A stretch of 64,000 nt of DNA from NCBI RefSeq assembly GCF_000218785.1, contig NZ_AFPO01000001.1, positions 1 to 64,000 of the forward strand, written 5' to 3'. The DNA is from Idiomarina sp. A28L (GTDB lineage Bacteria > Pseudomonadota > Gammaproteobacteria > Enterobacterales > Alteromonadaceae). Positions 48,617-59,227 of this stretch are shown piece by piece. Made by a program: the position numbers and the translations under genes. A model generated the notes under the pieces. It made no database searches, had not been told where the DNA came from, and was given only the letters and a program-made list of their open reading frames with translations. The first letter of the stretch is position 1. Every line of letters begins with the position of its first letter.

Positions 48617-49954
48617 CTAAACGCGTTGGAATGGGTAAACCGAACCCAAATTCATAATTTGCGTAAGTTCATCAAGGGCAGTGCGCGATTCAATAAGTAA
48701 GCTAGGGTCAGTTAGATCACTCACGGCTAGCTCATCGCGGTAATGCTTATCAACCCATTGATTCAAGCGAATGAATAGCTCATCGGTGAGTATTACGTTA
48801 GGGTTTACCGCTGCAAGTTCCTGATCATTCAGGGCTACGCGTAACCGTAAGCAAGCAGGGCCGCCGCCGTTACGCATACTTTGTTTTACATCGAAATAAC
48901 GCACTTCCTTTATCGGTGTATTGCTGTTTATCAAGCTATCTAAGTAAGCTTTTACGCCCGGGTGTTCTTCGCATTCAGTGGGGGCAATAATCACCATATA
49001 TCCGGGTTTTAGTGTTACTAGCTGGGTATTGAACAGATATGTACGCACCGCATCATCAACACTCACGGCCGATGTTGGTACTTTAATAAAGTGCATCGGT
49101 TGGCCAAGTTTTGCTTCCAGTTCAGCAAATGCAGGTGCTTCGTTCAGAAATGCTTGCTCGTGATAAAACATCACGTTTTGGTTACCCACTGCAATTACAT
49201 CATTATGAAATACGCCTTGGTCGATAACATCTGGATTCTGCTGTAAAAACACTACGTTATCTTCACTCAGCCCATGTAGCCGGGCAATCGCTTCAGAAGC
49301 CTCGAAGGTTTGCCGAGCGGGGTAAACCGAAGGCGCCGGTTTGCTGCTATCAAAAGCATGGCGGCCGTATACGAATAACTCAACACCAGCATTGCCATAA
49401 TCACTACAAAAGCGGGTATGGTTAGCAGCTCCTTCATCGCCAAAATGCTCGTTATCTGGCAGGTGTAGATGATGTTCAAAAAATCGGCTGTTGGCGAACA
49501 TGGATTTTAAAATCCGACCGCTGGTTTGTGGTTCTAATGAACGATGAAATTTGTTCGTTAAGTTCGCTGGGGTGAAATGAACTTTACCATTTTTTGTATC
49601 AGCACTAGGTGATACGGTAGCGGCGTTTGCTGTCCACATACTTGAGGCTGAACAACAGGCGCGGAAAATTGCAGGTGCTTCTTTTGCCGCTTTTTCTAAT
49701 ACTGCTTGATCACTGCCGCTAAAGCCAAGGCGGCGAAGTGCATAAATATCCGGGCGCTCCTGAGGTGCTAAAACTCCCTGAACCAAGCCAATTTCCTGCA
49801 AAGCCTTCATTTTCTGCAACCCTTGCTTCGCGGCAGATTTTGGGCTCGACGCACTTTTTGCGTTGCTTAGTGAGGCTACATTGCCGAACGATAAGCCTGC
49901 GTAATTGTGTGTGGGGCCTACTAAACCATCGAAGTTAACTTCATAATGCTGCAT
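48617..49954 (-). CDS. astB: N-succinylarginine dihydrolase AstB
   Basis: AstB (445 aa; E. coli 447) converts N2-succinylarginine to succinylornithine, ammonia and CO2 in arginine catabolism. It begins [25 protein letters not shown]. The active-site His lies in [11 protein letters not shown] and the nucleophilic Cys in [13 protein letters not shown]. The start at 49954 is chosen by family alignment; a longer frame upstream lacks support. No other ast gene is adjacent. Confidence 0.95.
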   Translation of the reverse strand: MQHYEVNFDGLVGPTHNYAGLSFGNVASLSNAKSASSPKSAAKQGLQKMKALQEIGLVQGVLAPQERPDIYALRRLGFSGSDQAVLEKAAKEAPAIFRACCSASSMWTANAATVSPSADTKNGKVHFTPANLTNKFHRSLEPQTSGRILKSMFANSRFFEHHLHLPDNEHFGDEGAANHTRFCSDYGNAGVELFVYGRHAFDSSKPAPSVYPARQTFEASEAIARLHGLSEDNVVFLQQNPDVIDQGVFHNDVIAVGNQNVMFYHEQAFLNEAPAFAELEAKLGQPMHFIKVPTSAVSVDDAVRTYLFNTQLVTLKPGYMVIIAPTECEEHPGVKAYLDSLINSNTPIKEVRYFDVKQSMRNGGGPACLRLRVALNDQELAAVNPNVILTDELFIRLNQWVDKHYRDELAVSDLTDPSLLIESRTALDELTQIMNLGSVYPFQRV

Positions 49955-50274
49955 GATAAAAAGGTGCTCCTGAATTTTTTTAAACATTCGAAAATGCTCT
50001 AACATGGCGCCATTATACGCAACCTCACGCGGGTTAAAAGCCCGTTCTGAATACTGGTATAGAGAAGCTAAACTAAGAGTGCTTAACTATTCAGTTATAC
50101 ATAGATTTTAAGCTCATTTCATTTTTCGGGTTGTTTCTTGGCGTTAATCCCTATATATCTTAAAAAGGAGGGGTAATTGCTGAATCCCCTTGAATATTTA
50201 CGTTTGAAGGTTTATACAGAAGCCCAAATAACCAGCTAACCATTTGCACCACTAATAAAGAGACATTGGATTTC

Positions 50275-53004
50275 ATGGGTAAAGCACTAGTAATTGTCGA
50301 ATCCCCCGCAAAAGCGAAGACGATCAATAAGTACCTCGGTCCCGATTTTATTGTGAAATCGAGTATTGGTCACGTTCGAGATCTGCCAACTAAAAGCGGT
50401 GCTAAGGCTCCAACTAAATCACCCGCTGAAGTTCGCAAAATGTCTGCGAAGCAAAAAGAGATTTATAAGCGTGATCGTGATTATGTGAACTTAGTATCGC
50501 GCATGGGTATCGATCCTGAACATGGCTGGGAACCTCATTATGAGGTTTTGCCCGGTAAAGAAAAAGTAGTGAAAGAGCTCCAAGCGTTGGCAAAGAAAGC
50601 TGATACTGTCTATCTCGCAACGGATTTGGATAGAGAAGGGGAAGCTATTGCTTGGCATTTACGTGAGCTCATCGGCGGCAGTGATGATCGCTATCAGCGA
50701 GTAGTATTTAATGAGATTACCAAAAAGGCGATTCAGCAAGCTTTCTCAGTGCCTACGGAGCTGAACGTTTCACGCGTTAATGCGCAACAAACCCGGCGAT
50801 TTTTAGATCGGGTTGTGGGCTTCATGCTCTCGCCTCTATTGTGGAAAAAAATAGCCCGGGGCCTTTCTGCTGGGCGAGTGCAATCAGTTGCTATGCGCTT
50901 GGTTGTTGAACGAGAACGCGAAATTAAAGCCTTTGTACCTGAAGAATTTTGGGATATTCATGCAGATTTAAATGCACAAAAAGAAGATGTGCGGTTTGCG
51001 GTAAGCCGTTACCAAGGCGAGAGTTTTAAGCCGGTTAACGAAGAACAAGCAATGGCGGCGGTAAGTGCGCTAGAAAAAGCACGCTATGAAGTTGTTTCTC
51101 GTGAAGATAAACCTACCTCAAGCCGAGCATCAGCACCATTTATAACGTCAACTTTGCAACAAGCTGCAAGTACGCGCTTAGGTTTTGGGGTTAAGAAAAC
51201 CATGATGATGGCTCAGCGTTTATATGAAGCGGGCTACATTACCTATATGCGTACCGATTCAACGCATTTAGGGCAAGATGCACTGAGCAGCGTGCGTGGT
51301 TTTATTGAAAAAGAATATGGCAAACCTTACTTGCCAGAAAAGCCAAATTTTTATGGTTCTAAAGCTAACGCACAAGAAGCTCACGAAGCTATTCGTCCTT
51401 CAGATGTGAAAGTACGTTCTAACCTCTTAAGTGGCATGGAGCGCGATGCAGAGCGCTTATATGAGTTAATTTGGCGGCAATTCGTAGCGTGCCAAATGAC
51501 ACCAGCTAAATACGACGCAAGCACTATTACTGTGAAAGCTGCCGATTATGAGCTGAAAGCCCGCGGCCGCGTTATGCGTTTTGATGGTTGGACACGAGTG
51601 CAACCACCAATGAGCCGCAAAGGTGCTGAAGATACGCATCTACCAGATTTAAAAGAAGGCGCTGAACTTAAACTTGTGGCGTTAGACCCTCAGCAACACT
51701 TTACCAAGCCCCCGGCCCGGTTCAGTGAAGCTTCGTTAGTAAAAGAGCTTGAAAAACGAGGTATTGGACGGCCTTCAACCTACGCTTCGATCATTTCAAC
51801 GATTCAAGATCGCGGCTACGTACGAGTTGAAAACCGTAGGTTCTACGCTGAAAAAATGGGTGAGATCGTTACCGATAGGTTAACGGAAAACTTCCGTGAT
51901 TTAATGAGCTATAACTTCACCGCGGAAATGGAACAACGGTTAGATGATATTGCGGAAGGCAAGCAAGATTGGAAAACCGCTCTAGATGAATTCTACCGTG
52001 ATTTTAAAGATACCCTAGAAGCCGCCGAAGATAGCGAAGAAGCTGGCGGAATGCGCAGCAATCAAATGGTTGAAACCGATATCGATTGCCCGAAATGTGG
52101 CCGAAAAATGGGCATTAGAACCGCATCGACTGGTGTGTTCTTAGGCTGCTCTGGCTATAATTTACCGATTAAAGAACGCTGTACACAAACGCTTAATTTA
52201 GTTTCAGGCGATGAGGCTGTACAAGTTTCTGACGACGATGATGGCGAAGCTGAAGCGCTGGCGTTACGTGCTAAAAAACGTTGCGAGAAGTGCGGCACGG
52301 CAATGGATTCATATTTATTAGATAAAGAACGTAAACTCCACGTTTGCGGTAATAATCCGGTATGTGATGGTTATTTTGTGGAGAAGGGTGTCTTTAAAAT
52401 TAAAGGCTATGATGGGCCGTTAATTGAGTGTGATCGCTGTGGCAGTGATATGCAGCTGAAAGCAGGGCGCTTCGGTAAATATTTTGGGTGTACCAACGAT
52501 GAATGTAAAAACACTCGCAAACTGCTGAGAAACGGAGAAGCGGCTCCACCGCGCGAAGATCCAGTGCATTTGCCAGAGCTACCTTGCGAGAAGTCAGATG
52601 CGTATTTTGTTTTGCGTGATGGTGCTGCGGGTATCTTCATGTCGGCTAGTACGTTCCCTAAATCTCGCGAAACACGCGCTGTAACGGTTAAAGAACTGCA
52701 GCGTTTCCGTGAACGCTTACCGCAAAAATTTCATTATTTGGCAGATGCGCCAGTTGAAGATAAAGCTGGTCACGATGCAGTTGTGCGTTTTAGCCGTAAA
52801 AATAAAATTCAGTACGTTATGACTGAAGAAAATGGCAAAGCTACCGGATGGCAAGCACACTATGAGAGTGGCCGCTGGGTTGAAGATGAAACGAAACCAG
52901 CAGCAGCTGCGAAGAAGAGAACAACGAAGAAAACAGCAACAAAAAAAGCAGTAAAGAAAACAACTACAAAAGTAGTGAAAAAGAGGGCAGCAGCGAAAAG
53001 CTAA
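50275..53004 (+). CDS. topA: DNA topoisomerase I
   Basis: TopA (909 aa) relaxes negative supercoils. The Toprim domain opens [20 protein letters not shown] and contains [12 protein letters not shown]; the active-site Tyr324 lies in [11 protein letters not shown]. Three C-terminal zinc ribbons follow ([24 protein letters not shown] with partner cysteines), then a further ribbon-like domain and a Lys/Ala/Thr-rich tail of about 35 residues that should bind DNA non-specifically. ATG 50275 is preferred over TTG 50266. Confidence 0.96.
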   Translation: MGKALVIVESPAKAKTINKYLGPDFIVKSSIGHVRDLPTKSGAKAPTKSPAEVRKMSAKQKEIYKRDRDYVNLVSRMGIDPEHGWEPHYEVLPGKEKVVKELQALAKKADTVYLATDLDREGEAIAWHLRELIGGSDDRYQRVVFNEITKKAIQQAFSVPTELNVSRVNAQQTRRFLDRVVGFMLSPLLWKKIARGLSAGRVQSVAMRLVVEREREIKAFVPEEFWDIHADLNAQKEDVRFAVSRYQGESFKPVNEEQAMAAVSALEKARYEVVSREDKPTSSRASAPFITSTLQQAASTRLGFGVKKTMMMAQRLYEAGYITYMRTDSTHLGQDALSSVRGFIEKEYGKPYLPEKPNFYGSKANAQEAHEAIRPSDVKVRSNLLSGMERDAERLYELIWRQFVACQMTPAKYDASTITVKAADYELKARGRVMRFDGWTRVQPPMSRKGAEDTHLPDLKEGAELKLVALDPQQHFTKPPARFSEASLVKELEKRGIGRPSTYASIISTIQDRGYVRVENRRFYAEKMGEIVTDRLTENFRDLMSYNFTAEMEQRLDDIAEGKQDWKTALDEFYRDFKDTLEAAEDSEEAGGMRSNQMVETDIDCPKCGRKMGIRTASTGVFLGCSGYNLPIKERCTQTLNLVSGDEAVQVSDDDDGEAEALALRAKKRCEKCGTAMDSYLLDKERKLHVCGNNPVCDGYFVEKGVFKIKGYDGPLIECDRCGSDMQLKAGRFGKYFGCTNDECKNTRKLLRNGEAAPPREDPVHLPELPCEKSDAYFVLRDGAAGIFMSASTFPKSRETRAVTVKELQRFRERLPQKFHYLADAPVEDKAGHDAVVRFSRKNKIQYVMTEENGKATGWQAHYESGRWVEDETKPAAAAKKRTTKKTATKKAVKKTTTKVVKKRAAAKS

Positions 53005-53042
53005 TGCTCAGCTGCTTTAGGTTCTTCTAATCAATCGTATCA

Positions 53043-53064
53043 GTCGACAGGATGTCGGCTTTTA
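53043..53064 (+). terminator. Weak terminator after topA
   Basis: GTCGACA and TGTCGGC pair (one G-T) around GGA, followed by TTTT, 39 bases after the topA stop and just before the pilus locus. Readthrough into the locus is possible. Confidence 0.45.
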
Positions 53065-53080
53065 GCAAAAGGAGTTTGCT

Positions 53081-53491
53081 ATGCATCCGAATCAACGGAA
53101 GGTTTCGGGATCTGCAATGTTATTCATAGTTATGTTCGGTAGCCCTAATGCTATGGCAAAGGGGCTACCTGCATGCCCACCTTTAAATATTCAAACTTCT
53201 GCCAATGCTGCGAATTCGATTATCGAGAATAGCCAGTGGGCACAAATTAATTTGACGCCAGGATTACTTCGGCCGCAGTTAGAAAGGTTACTAAAGCAAC
53301 ACTGGGGGGTACAAAGTGTTGTTTGGTATGCAGCCGGAGGCCATTATTGGCCAACTCACTATTCGATGCGTGCTGCTTCTTGGGATGAACTGCTCGAAAA
53401 TTTGCTAGCTCCCTACCAAATCAAAGTAACTTTGCATGCCAATCATACCGCCGTTGTTGATTATCTTACTGATACCAAGCGAGGTTTATGA
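53081..53491 (+). CDS. TcpQ/PilL C-terminal-like type IVb pilus protein
   Basis: A 136-aa exported protein, the first gene of the pilus locus. A signal peptide ends at NAMAKG. The mature part resembles the TcpQ / C-terminal PilL domain: LLRPQLERLLKQHWGVQSVVWYAAGGHYWP, then SWDELLENLLAPYQIKVTLHANHTAVVDYL. In toxin-coregulated and R64 pili this domain supports secretin assembly in the outer membrane. The short length means only that domain is present, without the lipoprotein N-terminal half of PilL. AAAAGGAG precedes the ATG. It overlaps pilN by four bases. Confidence 0.75.
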   Translation: MHPNQRKVSGSAMLFIVMFGSPNAMAKGLPACPPLNIQTSANAANSIIENSQWAQINLTPGLLRPQLERLLKQHWGVQSVVWYAAGGHYWPTHYSMRAASWDELLENLLAPYQIKVTLHANHTAVVDYLTDTKRGL

Positions 53492-54990
53492 TGCGCATTC
53501 TGATCTTGCTTCTATCGCTCCCGGTCTTGTTTGGTTGCAGCAATTTAGCTAGTTATGAAACAACACGAAGCGCTGCGGAGGGCCGGTTACAAGCTGCGTA
53601 TGCACTGCCCTCAGAAAATAAAACGCCAAGCCGAATTGTGCGTGATCAAGGTTATTTCGTACCTCCTTTACAGCTTCCGGAAAAAAGTGGCCCGGGGTGG
53701 TTTAATTTGAATTTAGAATTTGCCTTTGATCAGTATCCACTCATGCAGGCATTGCAGGATATAACAGCTCCTTTGGGAGTAAGTATTCGCTTACTCGATC
53801 AAATAGATGCTCAACAACCGATTAGTATTCGGCATCACGGCACTGTTGGAGAGGCGATTGAGCAAATTGCATTGCTAACAGGATTGTCATTTGTTGCGGA
53901 TGAACGCTTAGTTACTTGGCGACAATATGAAATGGCAGAATTTGATGTCGCTTTTTTGGCTGGTGCTACTAATTTTTTCTTGGGTGCGGATGGCCAAGAG
54001 CGTGGCGCTGCAGCCAGCATTGGCGGTGGTTCTCAGGTTGCGTTTAATAGTGGCTTAAGCGATGAATCGCCACAATATCTCAACTTTGCCAGTGAATCGC
54101 TCTCGGTTTGGGATGATCTCGAAAGTGCGCTAGCGCTGTTACTCTCTGAACATGGAGAAATTGCGGTTAACCAGAGTTCAACCTCAGTTTTAATTCGTGA
54201 TTTACCGCAACATGTTGCGCAGGTTCGTGAATATTTGGTTCAGCAGAACGAGCGCTTAACTCGGCAAGTGGCTATTGATGTGCAAGTTATCGAAGTTACT
54301 TTCAACGATTCGAAACAGGCCGGAATTGATTGGGATTTGATCTATCAAATGACCCGTGGGTCGGGTGTAGTGAATCTATTATCGGGTTCAAACTCGGCCG
54401 TATCTGCATCTGGGGCGGCGCTAGGCTATCAGCGGCAGAGTGGGCCAATGGCAGGTGCGAGCGCTTTGATTAGTGCGTTAAACCAACAAGGTGTTGTGGA
54501 AGTTAGCAATCACCCTCGGTTAGTTACGTTAAACAATCAAATATCAAAGATTATTCTTGAAGATAATGTCACTTATCTGGCTTCCTCGGGTACAAGCTCA
54601 ACGGCTAACGTGGGAACCAGTGATTTACTCATTCCTGGGGTAGTAAGAACGGGTTTCGAGCTATACGTGCTGCCCAAAGTAGCCAATGGGCAAGTGCTTC
54701 TACAGTTATCTACTTCGTTGTCAGATTTACGCAGTATTGATGAGGTTCGTTCAGGTGAGATGATTATACAAACACCGCAAACGAGTCGTAAAAAATTCTT
54801 CATGAAAGCTATTGTTGCCGATCAGGAAACGCTGCTTATTTCGGGCTTGGAAAATAGTCGGCAGCAGTGGGAGCAAAACAGTTCCTTCGGTTCATGGCTG
54901 CTTGGTGGAAAGAGGCAGAATCACCGGCAACACTCGGAAACACTATTGTTACTCACTCCGCGAATCTTGAATGCAGGGGCTATGCTATGA
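53488..54990 (+). CDS. pilN: Type IVb pilus secretin lipoprotein PilN
   Basis: Outer-membrane secretin (500 aa) of the PilN/BfpB group. A lipoprotein signal has lipobox LFGC. It is followed by an N0/STN-like domain (LNLEFAFDQYPLMQALQDITAPLGVSIRLL), an N1-like domain (IAVNQSSTSVLIRDLPQHVAQVREYLVQQNERLTRQVAIDVQVIEV) and the secretin core (VEVSNHPRLVTLNNQ, IQTPQTSRKKFF, ETLLLLTPRIL). The lipid anchor and the absence of a pilotin-type S-domain fit type IVb pili. ATGA overlaps join it to the genes on both sides. Confidence 0.92.
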   Translation: MMRILILLLSLPVLFGCSNLASYETTRSAAEGRLQAAYALPSENKTPSRIVRDQGYFVPPLQLPEKSGPGWFNLNLEFAFDQYPLMQALQDITAPLGVSIRLLDQIDAQQPISIRHHGTVGEAIEQIALLTGLSFVADERLVTWRQYEMAEFDVAFLAGATNFFLGADGQERGAAASIGGGSQVAFNSGLSDESPQYLNFASESLSVWDDLESALALLLSEHGEIAVNQSSTSVLIRDLPQHVAQVREYLVQQNERLTRQVAIDVQVIEVTFNDSKQAGIDWDLIYQMTRGSGVVNLLSGSNSAVSASGAALGYQRQSGPMAGASALISALNQQGVVEVSNHPRLVTLNNQISKIILEDNVTYLASSGTSSTANVGTSDLLIPGVVRTGFELYVLPKVANGQVLLQLSTSLSDLRSIDEVRSGEMIIQTPQTSRKKFFMKAIVADQETLLISGLENSRQQWEQNSSFGSWLLGGKRQNHRQHSETLLLLTPRILNAGAML

Positions 54991-56135
54991 GTTTTAATGT
55001 GCTACTGGCAAAGGTTTCGAATCGGTTTGCTTGGTTTGAGCTTGCGAAACTAGCTAATCAATACGAAGCACAATTTGGCGGTGTCGTGAGATTAGGTGGA
55101 AGCAAGTGGGCTCAGCTTAGCGATAGGCCCATGCCAAACTATTTTGATTGGGCATTAAAGCGATTTTGTTACCCAGCAGTATTAGTTTGCTGTGAAATAG
55201 AAGGCAAGTTTTTGGTGCTAGCGTGGAATCAAGAGGCTGCAATTTGTCAGCAGATGGTTTCACTTGAACAATTACCTAATCTAATTGAATGTCTGGTTAA
55301 GTTGGAAAAATTTTCACCAAAAGTATTCTATTTTACCAAGGAGCCTAGCGCTTTTGATTTATTGCAAACCCATTGGCCTATTAGCGAGGAAATTGATAGT
55401 TGGCCAACATTGAGCCATGAAATACCGAAGTTCCGGCAAATTTCCAATCCGGTTAAAAAGCTTTTGATTGCCGGATTTGCTGTTTCCTTCAGTGTTTTAA
55501 TTGGTCTATACGCGTGGCCTGATAATGTTGAGCAAGAGCAATGGGTAGATAGCCGGGAAGATGCCGGAATTGATTTCATATTATCGAAATCCCCAGGTGC
55601 TGTTGCACCGTTATTACAATTGGACGCTCAGTTACAACGTTTACTTTATCAAGTGCCGGGGTGGGAAGTAACGCTCGTTGAATATCGGCAAGGTTTACTG
55701 CAATACCGGATGCAGCGTAGTAGCGGGAGAATCGGTGAGTTGAGGCAGTTTGCGGAAAAGCTAAATACAATTGTTCGAGTGCAGGGAGATGATATCTGGC
55801 TGCAAAGAAGCGTGGCGCTTCCTCCGGCTTTAGAGCATTTAACAACAGTGTCTGAGTTGCAGCCTCTCATACATCTAGAGGACCACCTGAACGACACTAT
55901 TCGAGTGCGTATTCCTCAAAGTCGCCCTCAATTTCAGGGCTTAGAGACACAGCATGAATGGGGAGTTAGGAGAGCTCAAATAATGTTTGATGGCCATTTT
56001 CATGAAGATCTGATTACGCTATCAACCTTACTTGATGGCCTACCAATTAGGTTAGTAGATGTTAATTACCGGGTAATGAATAATCAGCTTTATGGATATG
56101 TATCTATTGATATTTATGGAGTACATAACGGATGA
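54987..56135 (+). CDS. pilO: Type IVb pilus assembly protein PilO2
   Basis: A 382-aa bitopic inner-membrane protein. A cytoplasmic part of about 170 residues is followed by one helix (KKLLIAGFAVSFSVLIGLYAW) and a periplasmic domain of about 190 residues. The layout and the place between pilN and pilP match PilO2 of R64-type pili, which helps join the ATPase and platform to the periplasmic parts. Primary sequence similarity is weak, so the call rests on order and topology. ATG 54987 overlaps the pilN stop (ATGA). Confidence 0.75.
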   Translation: MSFNVLLAKVSNRFAWFELAKLANQYEAQFGGVVRLGGSKWAQLSDRPMPNYFDWALKRFCYPAVLVCCEIEGKFLVLAWNQEAAICQQMVSLEQLPNLIECLVKLEKFSPKVFYFTKEPSAFDLLQTHWPISEEIDSWPTLSHEIPKFRQISNPVKKLLIAGFAVSFSVLIGLYAWPDNVEQEQWVDSREDAGIDFILSKSPGAVAPLLQLDAQLQRLLYQVPGWEVTLVEYRQGLLQYRMQRSSGRIGELRQFAEKLNTIVRVQGDDIWLQRSVALPPALEHLTTVSELQPLIHLEDHLNDTIRVRIPQSRPQFQGLETQHEWGVRRAQIMFDGHFHEDLITLSTLLDGLPIRLVDVNYRVMNNQLYGYVSIDIYGVHNG

Positions 56136-56638
56136 AATGGAATTTCTATGTTTGGCTAGCGTTTGCAAGCTCTTTTAGCCTTGAGCTGTTGGCCGCTGAA
56201 AAAAGTGCTTTAGATACAATTCTCAACAAAGATGAAGCGAATCAACACCAACAATTGGCTCTTTCGTTGCGTAATCAAAAGCTGCTAGAGCAGCAAGCGG
56301 AATCACGAGCTAAGCAATTACTATTTCAACTACAAGCTGCAGAAGCTTGGGCTGCTATTCAACGCCTGGGTGTTCAAGTAAATTCTGTTGCGGTTAACGA
56401 ACATGAAGATCTAGGAAACGCTGAGATTTACACATCGGTTCCAAACGAATTTCTGGGCTACAAAGCTTTTGCGATCATCAAGCACAGCGATACCTGGATT
56501 GCCCGAATCGGTGATGCTCATCGCGTTATTACGGTAAGAAACGGCAGTGATTTAAAGCCGGGAATAAAAGTCCGGGTTGATAAAAATATAGTGGAATTGA
56601 TCGGGAAAGGTTGGCATTACCAAATTAGCATGGAGTAG
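56132..56638 (+). CDS. pilP: Type IVb pilus biogenesis protein PilP
   Basis: A 168-aa exported protein: signal peptide to LLAAE, a Gln/Glu-rich coiled coil (about 35-90) and a compact C-terminal domain (FLGYKAFAIIKHSDTWIARIGDAHRVITVRNGSDLKPGIKVRVDK) resembling the PilP domain of thin pili. It overlaps the pilO stop by four bases. In known systems PilP sits in the periplasm between the inner-membrane platform and the secretin. Confidence 0.78.
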   Translation: MKWNFYVWLAFASSFSLELLAAEKSALDTILNKDEANQHQQLALSLRNQKLLEQQAESRAKQLLFQLQAAEAWAAIQRLGVQVNSVAVNEHEDLGNAEIYTSVPNEFLGYKAFAIIKHSDTWIARIGDAHRVITVRNGSDLKPGIKVRVDKNIVELIGKGWHYQISME

Positions 56639-56640
56639 CT

Positions 56641-58167
56641 ATGGAAATTATTAATGAGCGCCAAGATTTGGGATATGTTCACGTAGCTCAACAAATGTTG
56701 GAGCCTTGTTTGGTTTTTTTCCAGCAATGGAATAATCCTGAAGTGGTTGCTGTTGTTCTTGAAGATGGTCGGTTACTCGCATCACCGGGGGCCTGGCGTA
56801 AGCATTTTGTTGAGTTGCAGCAAATAGCCTTTGCTGCTCGCAATGTTTGTCCTGTTAAGCTCTTCTGTGAAGGCCCAGCGGCTATGATTAGAGAAATTCT
56901 TACTGATGCCGATGGTCAGCGCCGCGCATTAGAAATTCAATCAGGTGTAACGCAATATGGTGAGAACCTTGCCAAACAAACACTGAGCGATATTGTTTCT
57001 GAAGCTTTGGCGGTGGATGCTACTGATATACATTTGCGAATGTGTGGGCAAGATGCGCGTATTTCCTTTCGAATTGATGGTCTCCTCTGCTGGCAAGGCA
57101 ACCGTAGTCGAATTTTTGTTACCGAAGTTGTAGCAGCCGCTTTAAATACCCAATCGGATGATTGCTCAGATGTGTTTGATGAGCGAAAAATATCTTCAGC
57201 TAGTATTACCTTAACGCTTCCTGAACCTTACGGAGAGGTAAGAATTAGAGCTCAGAAATCACCCTGTAGAGACGGCTTCACCGTCACTTTACGATTGCAA
57301 AAGAGTGCACAATTAGAAGTGCCTGCATTAGCAGCCCTTGGGTTTGGTAACGAAACGGTAAAACAGTTACAAATGCTTATGCAGCAATCAATCGGGCTAA
57401 TACTAATTTCAGGGCCAACTGGGCATGGGAAAACAACTACGCTGGCGGCAATGAACCGTTTGGTTCCAGCTACGCGAAAAGTGATCTCTTTAGAGGATCC
57501 TATTGAAATCGTACAGCCGGCAATAGAGCAAAAGTTTGTTCCGAATACGGCTGAGCATAACGCTTTTTCCGAAATGTTGAAGGTAGTGCTGCGCGAAGAT
57601 CCTGATTTAGTTGAGGTGAGTGAAATTCGTGATTTAGAAACCGCAACGTCTGCAGTAAGCGCCGCACTAACCGGGCACCTAGTTGCATCCACCATTCATG
57701 CTAATGATGCCATGGGCATTATCCCTCGGTTATTAGATATAGGCTTAACTGCTGTGCAACTAAGCCAGCCTGATTTACTTGCAGGGCTCATAGCACAGCG
57801 CCTGTTACCTCGCCTCTGCCAACACTGCAGGGAAATAGATATGCGATTAGATGATGGAGCTGTGTGGAGGAGAAATAGTAACGGCTGTGAACACTGTCTT
57901 CACCGAGGTGTTTCTGGAAGAGTAGTCATTAGCGAAGTGTTAATCCCTGGAAATGAGGCTTGTCGATTTATACGTGATCAAGATTTCCATGGTTGGCGTG
58001 AACATTTGCGCGAACGCGGTTGGCGGAGTTTAGCGAGCGAGGCGGAAAGTTTGGTAAGACAAGGCCTCGTTTCCTTGCAAGATGCTTGTGAGGTGGTACC
58101 AAATATGCGTATCCAGGCCTTTGGTGTTTCAGCTATCAAGGAAGAAAACTATGCGGATAGTATTTAA
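56641..58167 (+). CDS. pilQ: Type IVb pilus assembly ATPase PilQ (GspE family)
   Basis: Hexameric secretion ATPase of the GspE/PilB class (508 aa) that should drive pilin insertion. Motifs are LAVDATDIHLRM, Walker A GPTGHGKTTTLAAMNRL near residue 258, Asp box SLEDPIEI, Walker B LREDPDLVEVSEIRD near 320 and His box ASTIHANDA. The family usually has GSGK where this has GHGK, and VGEIRD where this has VSEIRD. A CxxC...CxxC zinc pair (CQHC, CEHC) is present. No second ATPase for retraction is in the locus. It overlaps pilR by 17 bp. Confidence 0.93.
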   Translation: MEIINERQDLGYVHVAQQMLEPCLVFFQQWNNPEVVAVVLEDGRLLASPGAWRKHFVELQQIAFAARNVCPVKLFCEGPAAMIREILTDADGQRRALEIQSGVTQYGENLAKQTLSDIVSEALAVDATDIHLRMCGQDARISFRIDGLLCWQGNRSRIFVTEVVAAALNTQSDDCSDVFDERKISSASITLTLPEPYGEVRIRAQKSPCRDGFTVTLRLQKSAQLEVPALAALGFGNETVKQLQMLMQQSIGLILISGPTGHGKTTTLAAMNRLVPATRKVISLEDPIEIVQPAIEQKFVPNTAEHNAFSEMLKVVLREDPDLVEVSEIRDLETATSAVSAALTGHLVASTIHANDAMGIIPRLLDIGLTAVQLSQPDLLAGLIAQRLLPRLCQHCREIDMRLDDGAVWRRNSNGCEHCLHRGVSGRVVISEVLIPGNEACRFIRDQDFHGWREHLRERGWRSLASEAESLVRQGLVSLQDACEVVPNMRIQAFGVSAIKEENYADSI

Positions 58168-59191
58168 TCGCAGCTTTACTTCAGAGCATCAACTTCAGTT
58201 CTTAGTTGATTTTGGGCAATGGCTAGGTGATGGGCAAGCCCCAAATAAAGCGCTTTCTGGAATGGAGCTGATGGCAAAGGAGCGAAAGGCTCAAATTGAA
58301 ATAAAGATTATTGCCAAGCTAAAAAATGCTTTAGCAGAAGGGAAGCCAATCGCTTTTGGTATGCGTCAGGATTTCGATAAGGAGTTGCAACTGGTTGTTG
58401 ATGTGGGCCAACAAGCTGGATGCTTATCAGCTCTTATTGCCAGTTATCAGAGCTTTCAACAGCAACGGCGAGAACTGTTGAAACGCTGTGTGCAGGGTTT
58501 AGTGTATCCATGCAGCCTCTTAATTGCAGCGCTGGTGGCGGTTGCTTTTATCGGTGCCATTATTATTCCTCGCTTCAGTGATATTGATGATGATATTGCA
58601 TTACCTATAGCTAGCGAGCTGTTAAACACCTCCGGCGTGCTGGTGTTTCAGTTGGGGCCAATAATTTTATTCTCAATTTCGCTTTTAATTATTTTCCTTG
58701 GCGTTGTTATAACACGTTGGCAAGGTTCACAGCGGCGCCATTTTGAAAATCTTGCTGTTTTCAGTGTGTTTCGTGCATATAACGCAATTTACTTGCTGCA
58801 AGGATTGAGTTTATTGCTTGCTTCGAACTTAAGCGTGGAACAAGCCTTGCGTATTTTTGAAACAAATTCGTCCCTTTATTTAAAAAAGCATATTCAGACG
58901 ATGCGGCAACGATTATCTAGAGGTGAAACACAACTACATAAAGTTTTTGCAACGGGTTTGCTAACTCCAGTTGCACTTTATCGGTTTCAGCTAGGTGAGG
59001 CAGTTCAGCAATCGAAAGGTCGTCTATTCGCCGAGCTCGCTGAGCGAATGACTACGGATACAGAGCGTTTGATAGTGTCGCGGCAGAAGGCGTTAGTATA
59101 TTGCTCTTTTCTCAGCGCAATTGCATTAATAGTGCTGATCATCGTTGGTTTAGGTCAGTTATTTGCTCATCTAGCGGCACAATGGGCGTAA
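58151..59191 (+). CDS. pilR: Type IVb pilus inner-membrane platform protein PilR (GspF family)
   Basis: Polytopic platform protein (346 aa) of the GspF/PilC class. Three membrane segments are visible: SLLIAALVAVAFIGAIIIPRF, VLVFQLGPIILFSISLLIIFLG and the C-terminal SFLSAIALIVLIIVGLGQLF. Two GspF-type cytoplasmic repeats lie in front of each. ATG 58151, inside the pilQ end, follows AAGGAAG. It is the docking site for PilQ and the growing fibre. Confidence 0.9.
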   Translation: MRIVFNRSFTSEHQLQFLVDFGQWLGDGQAPNKALSGMELMAKERKAQIEIKIIAKLKNALAEGKPIAFGMRQDFDKELQLVVDVGQQAGCLSALIASYQSFQQQRRELLKRCVQGLVYPCSLLIAALVAVAFIGAIIIPRFSDIDDDIALPIASELLNTSGVLVFQLGPIILFSISLLIIFLGVVITRWQGSQRRHFENLAVFSVFRAYNAIYLLQGLSLLLASNLSVEQALRIFETNSSLYLKKHIQTMRQRLSRGETQLHKVFATGLLTPVALYRFQLGEAVQQSKGRLFAELAERMTTDTERLIVSRQKALVYCSFLSAIALIVLIIVGLGQLFAHLAAQWA

Positions 59192-59227
59192 TTTTGTTAA
59201 CCGTGAAAGTTTTATAAGGATCTACTT

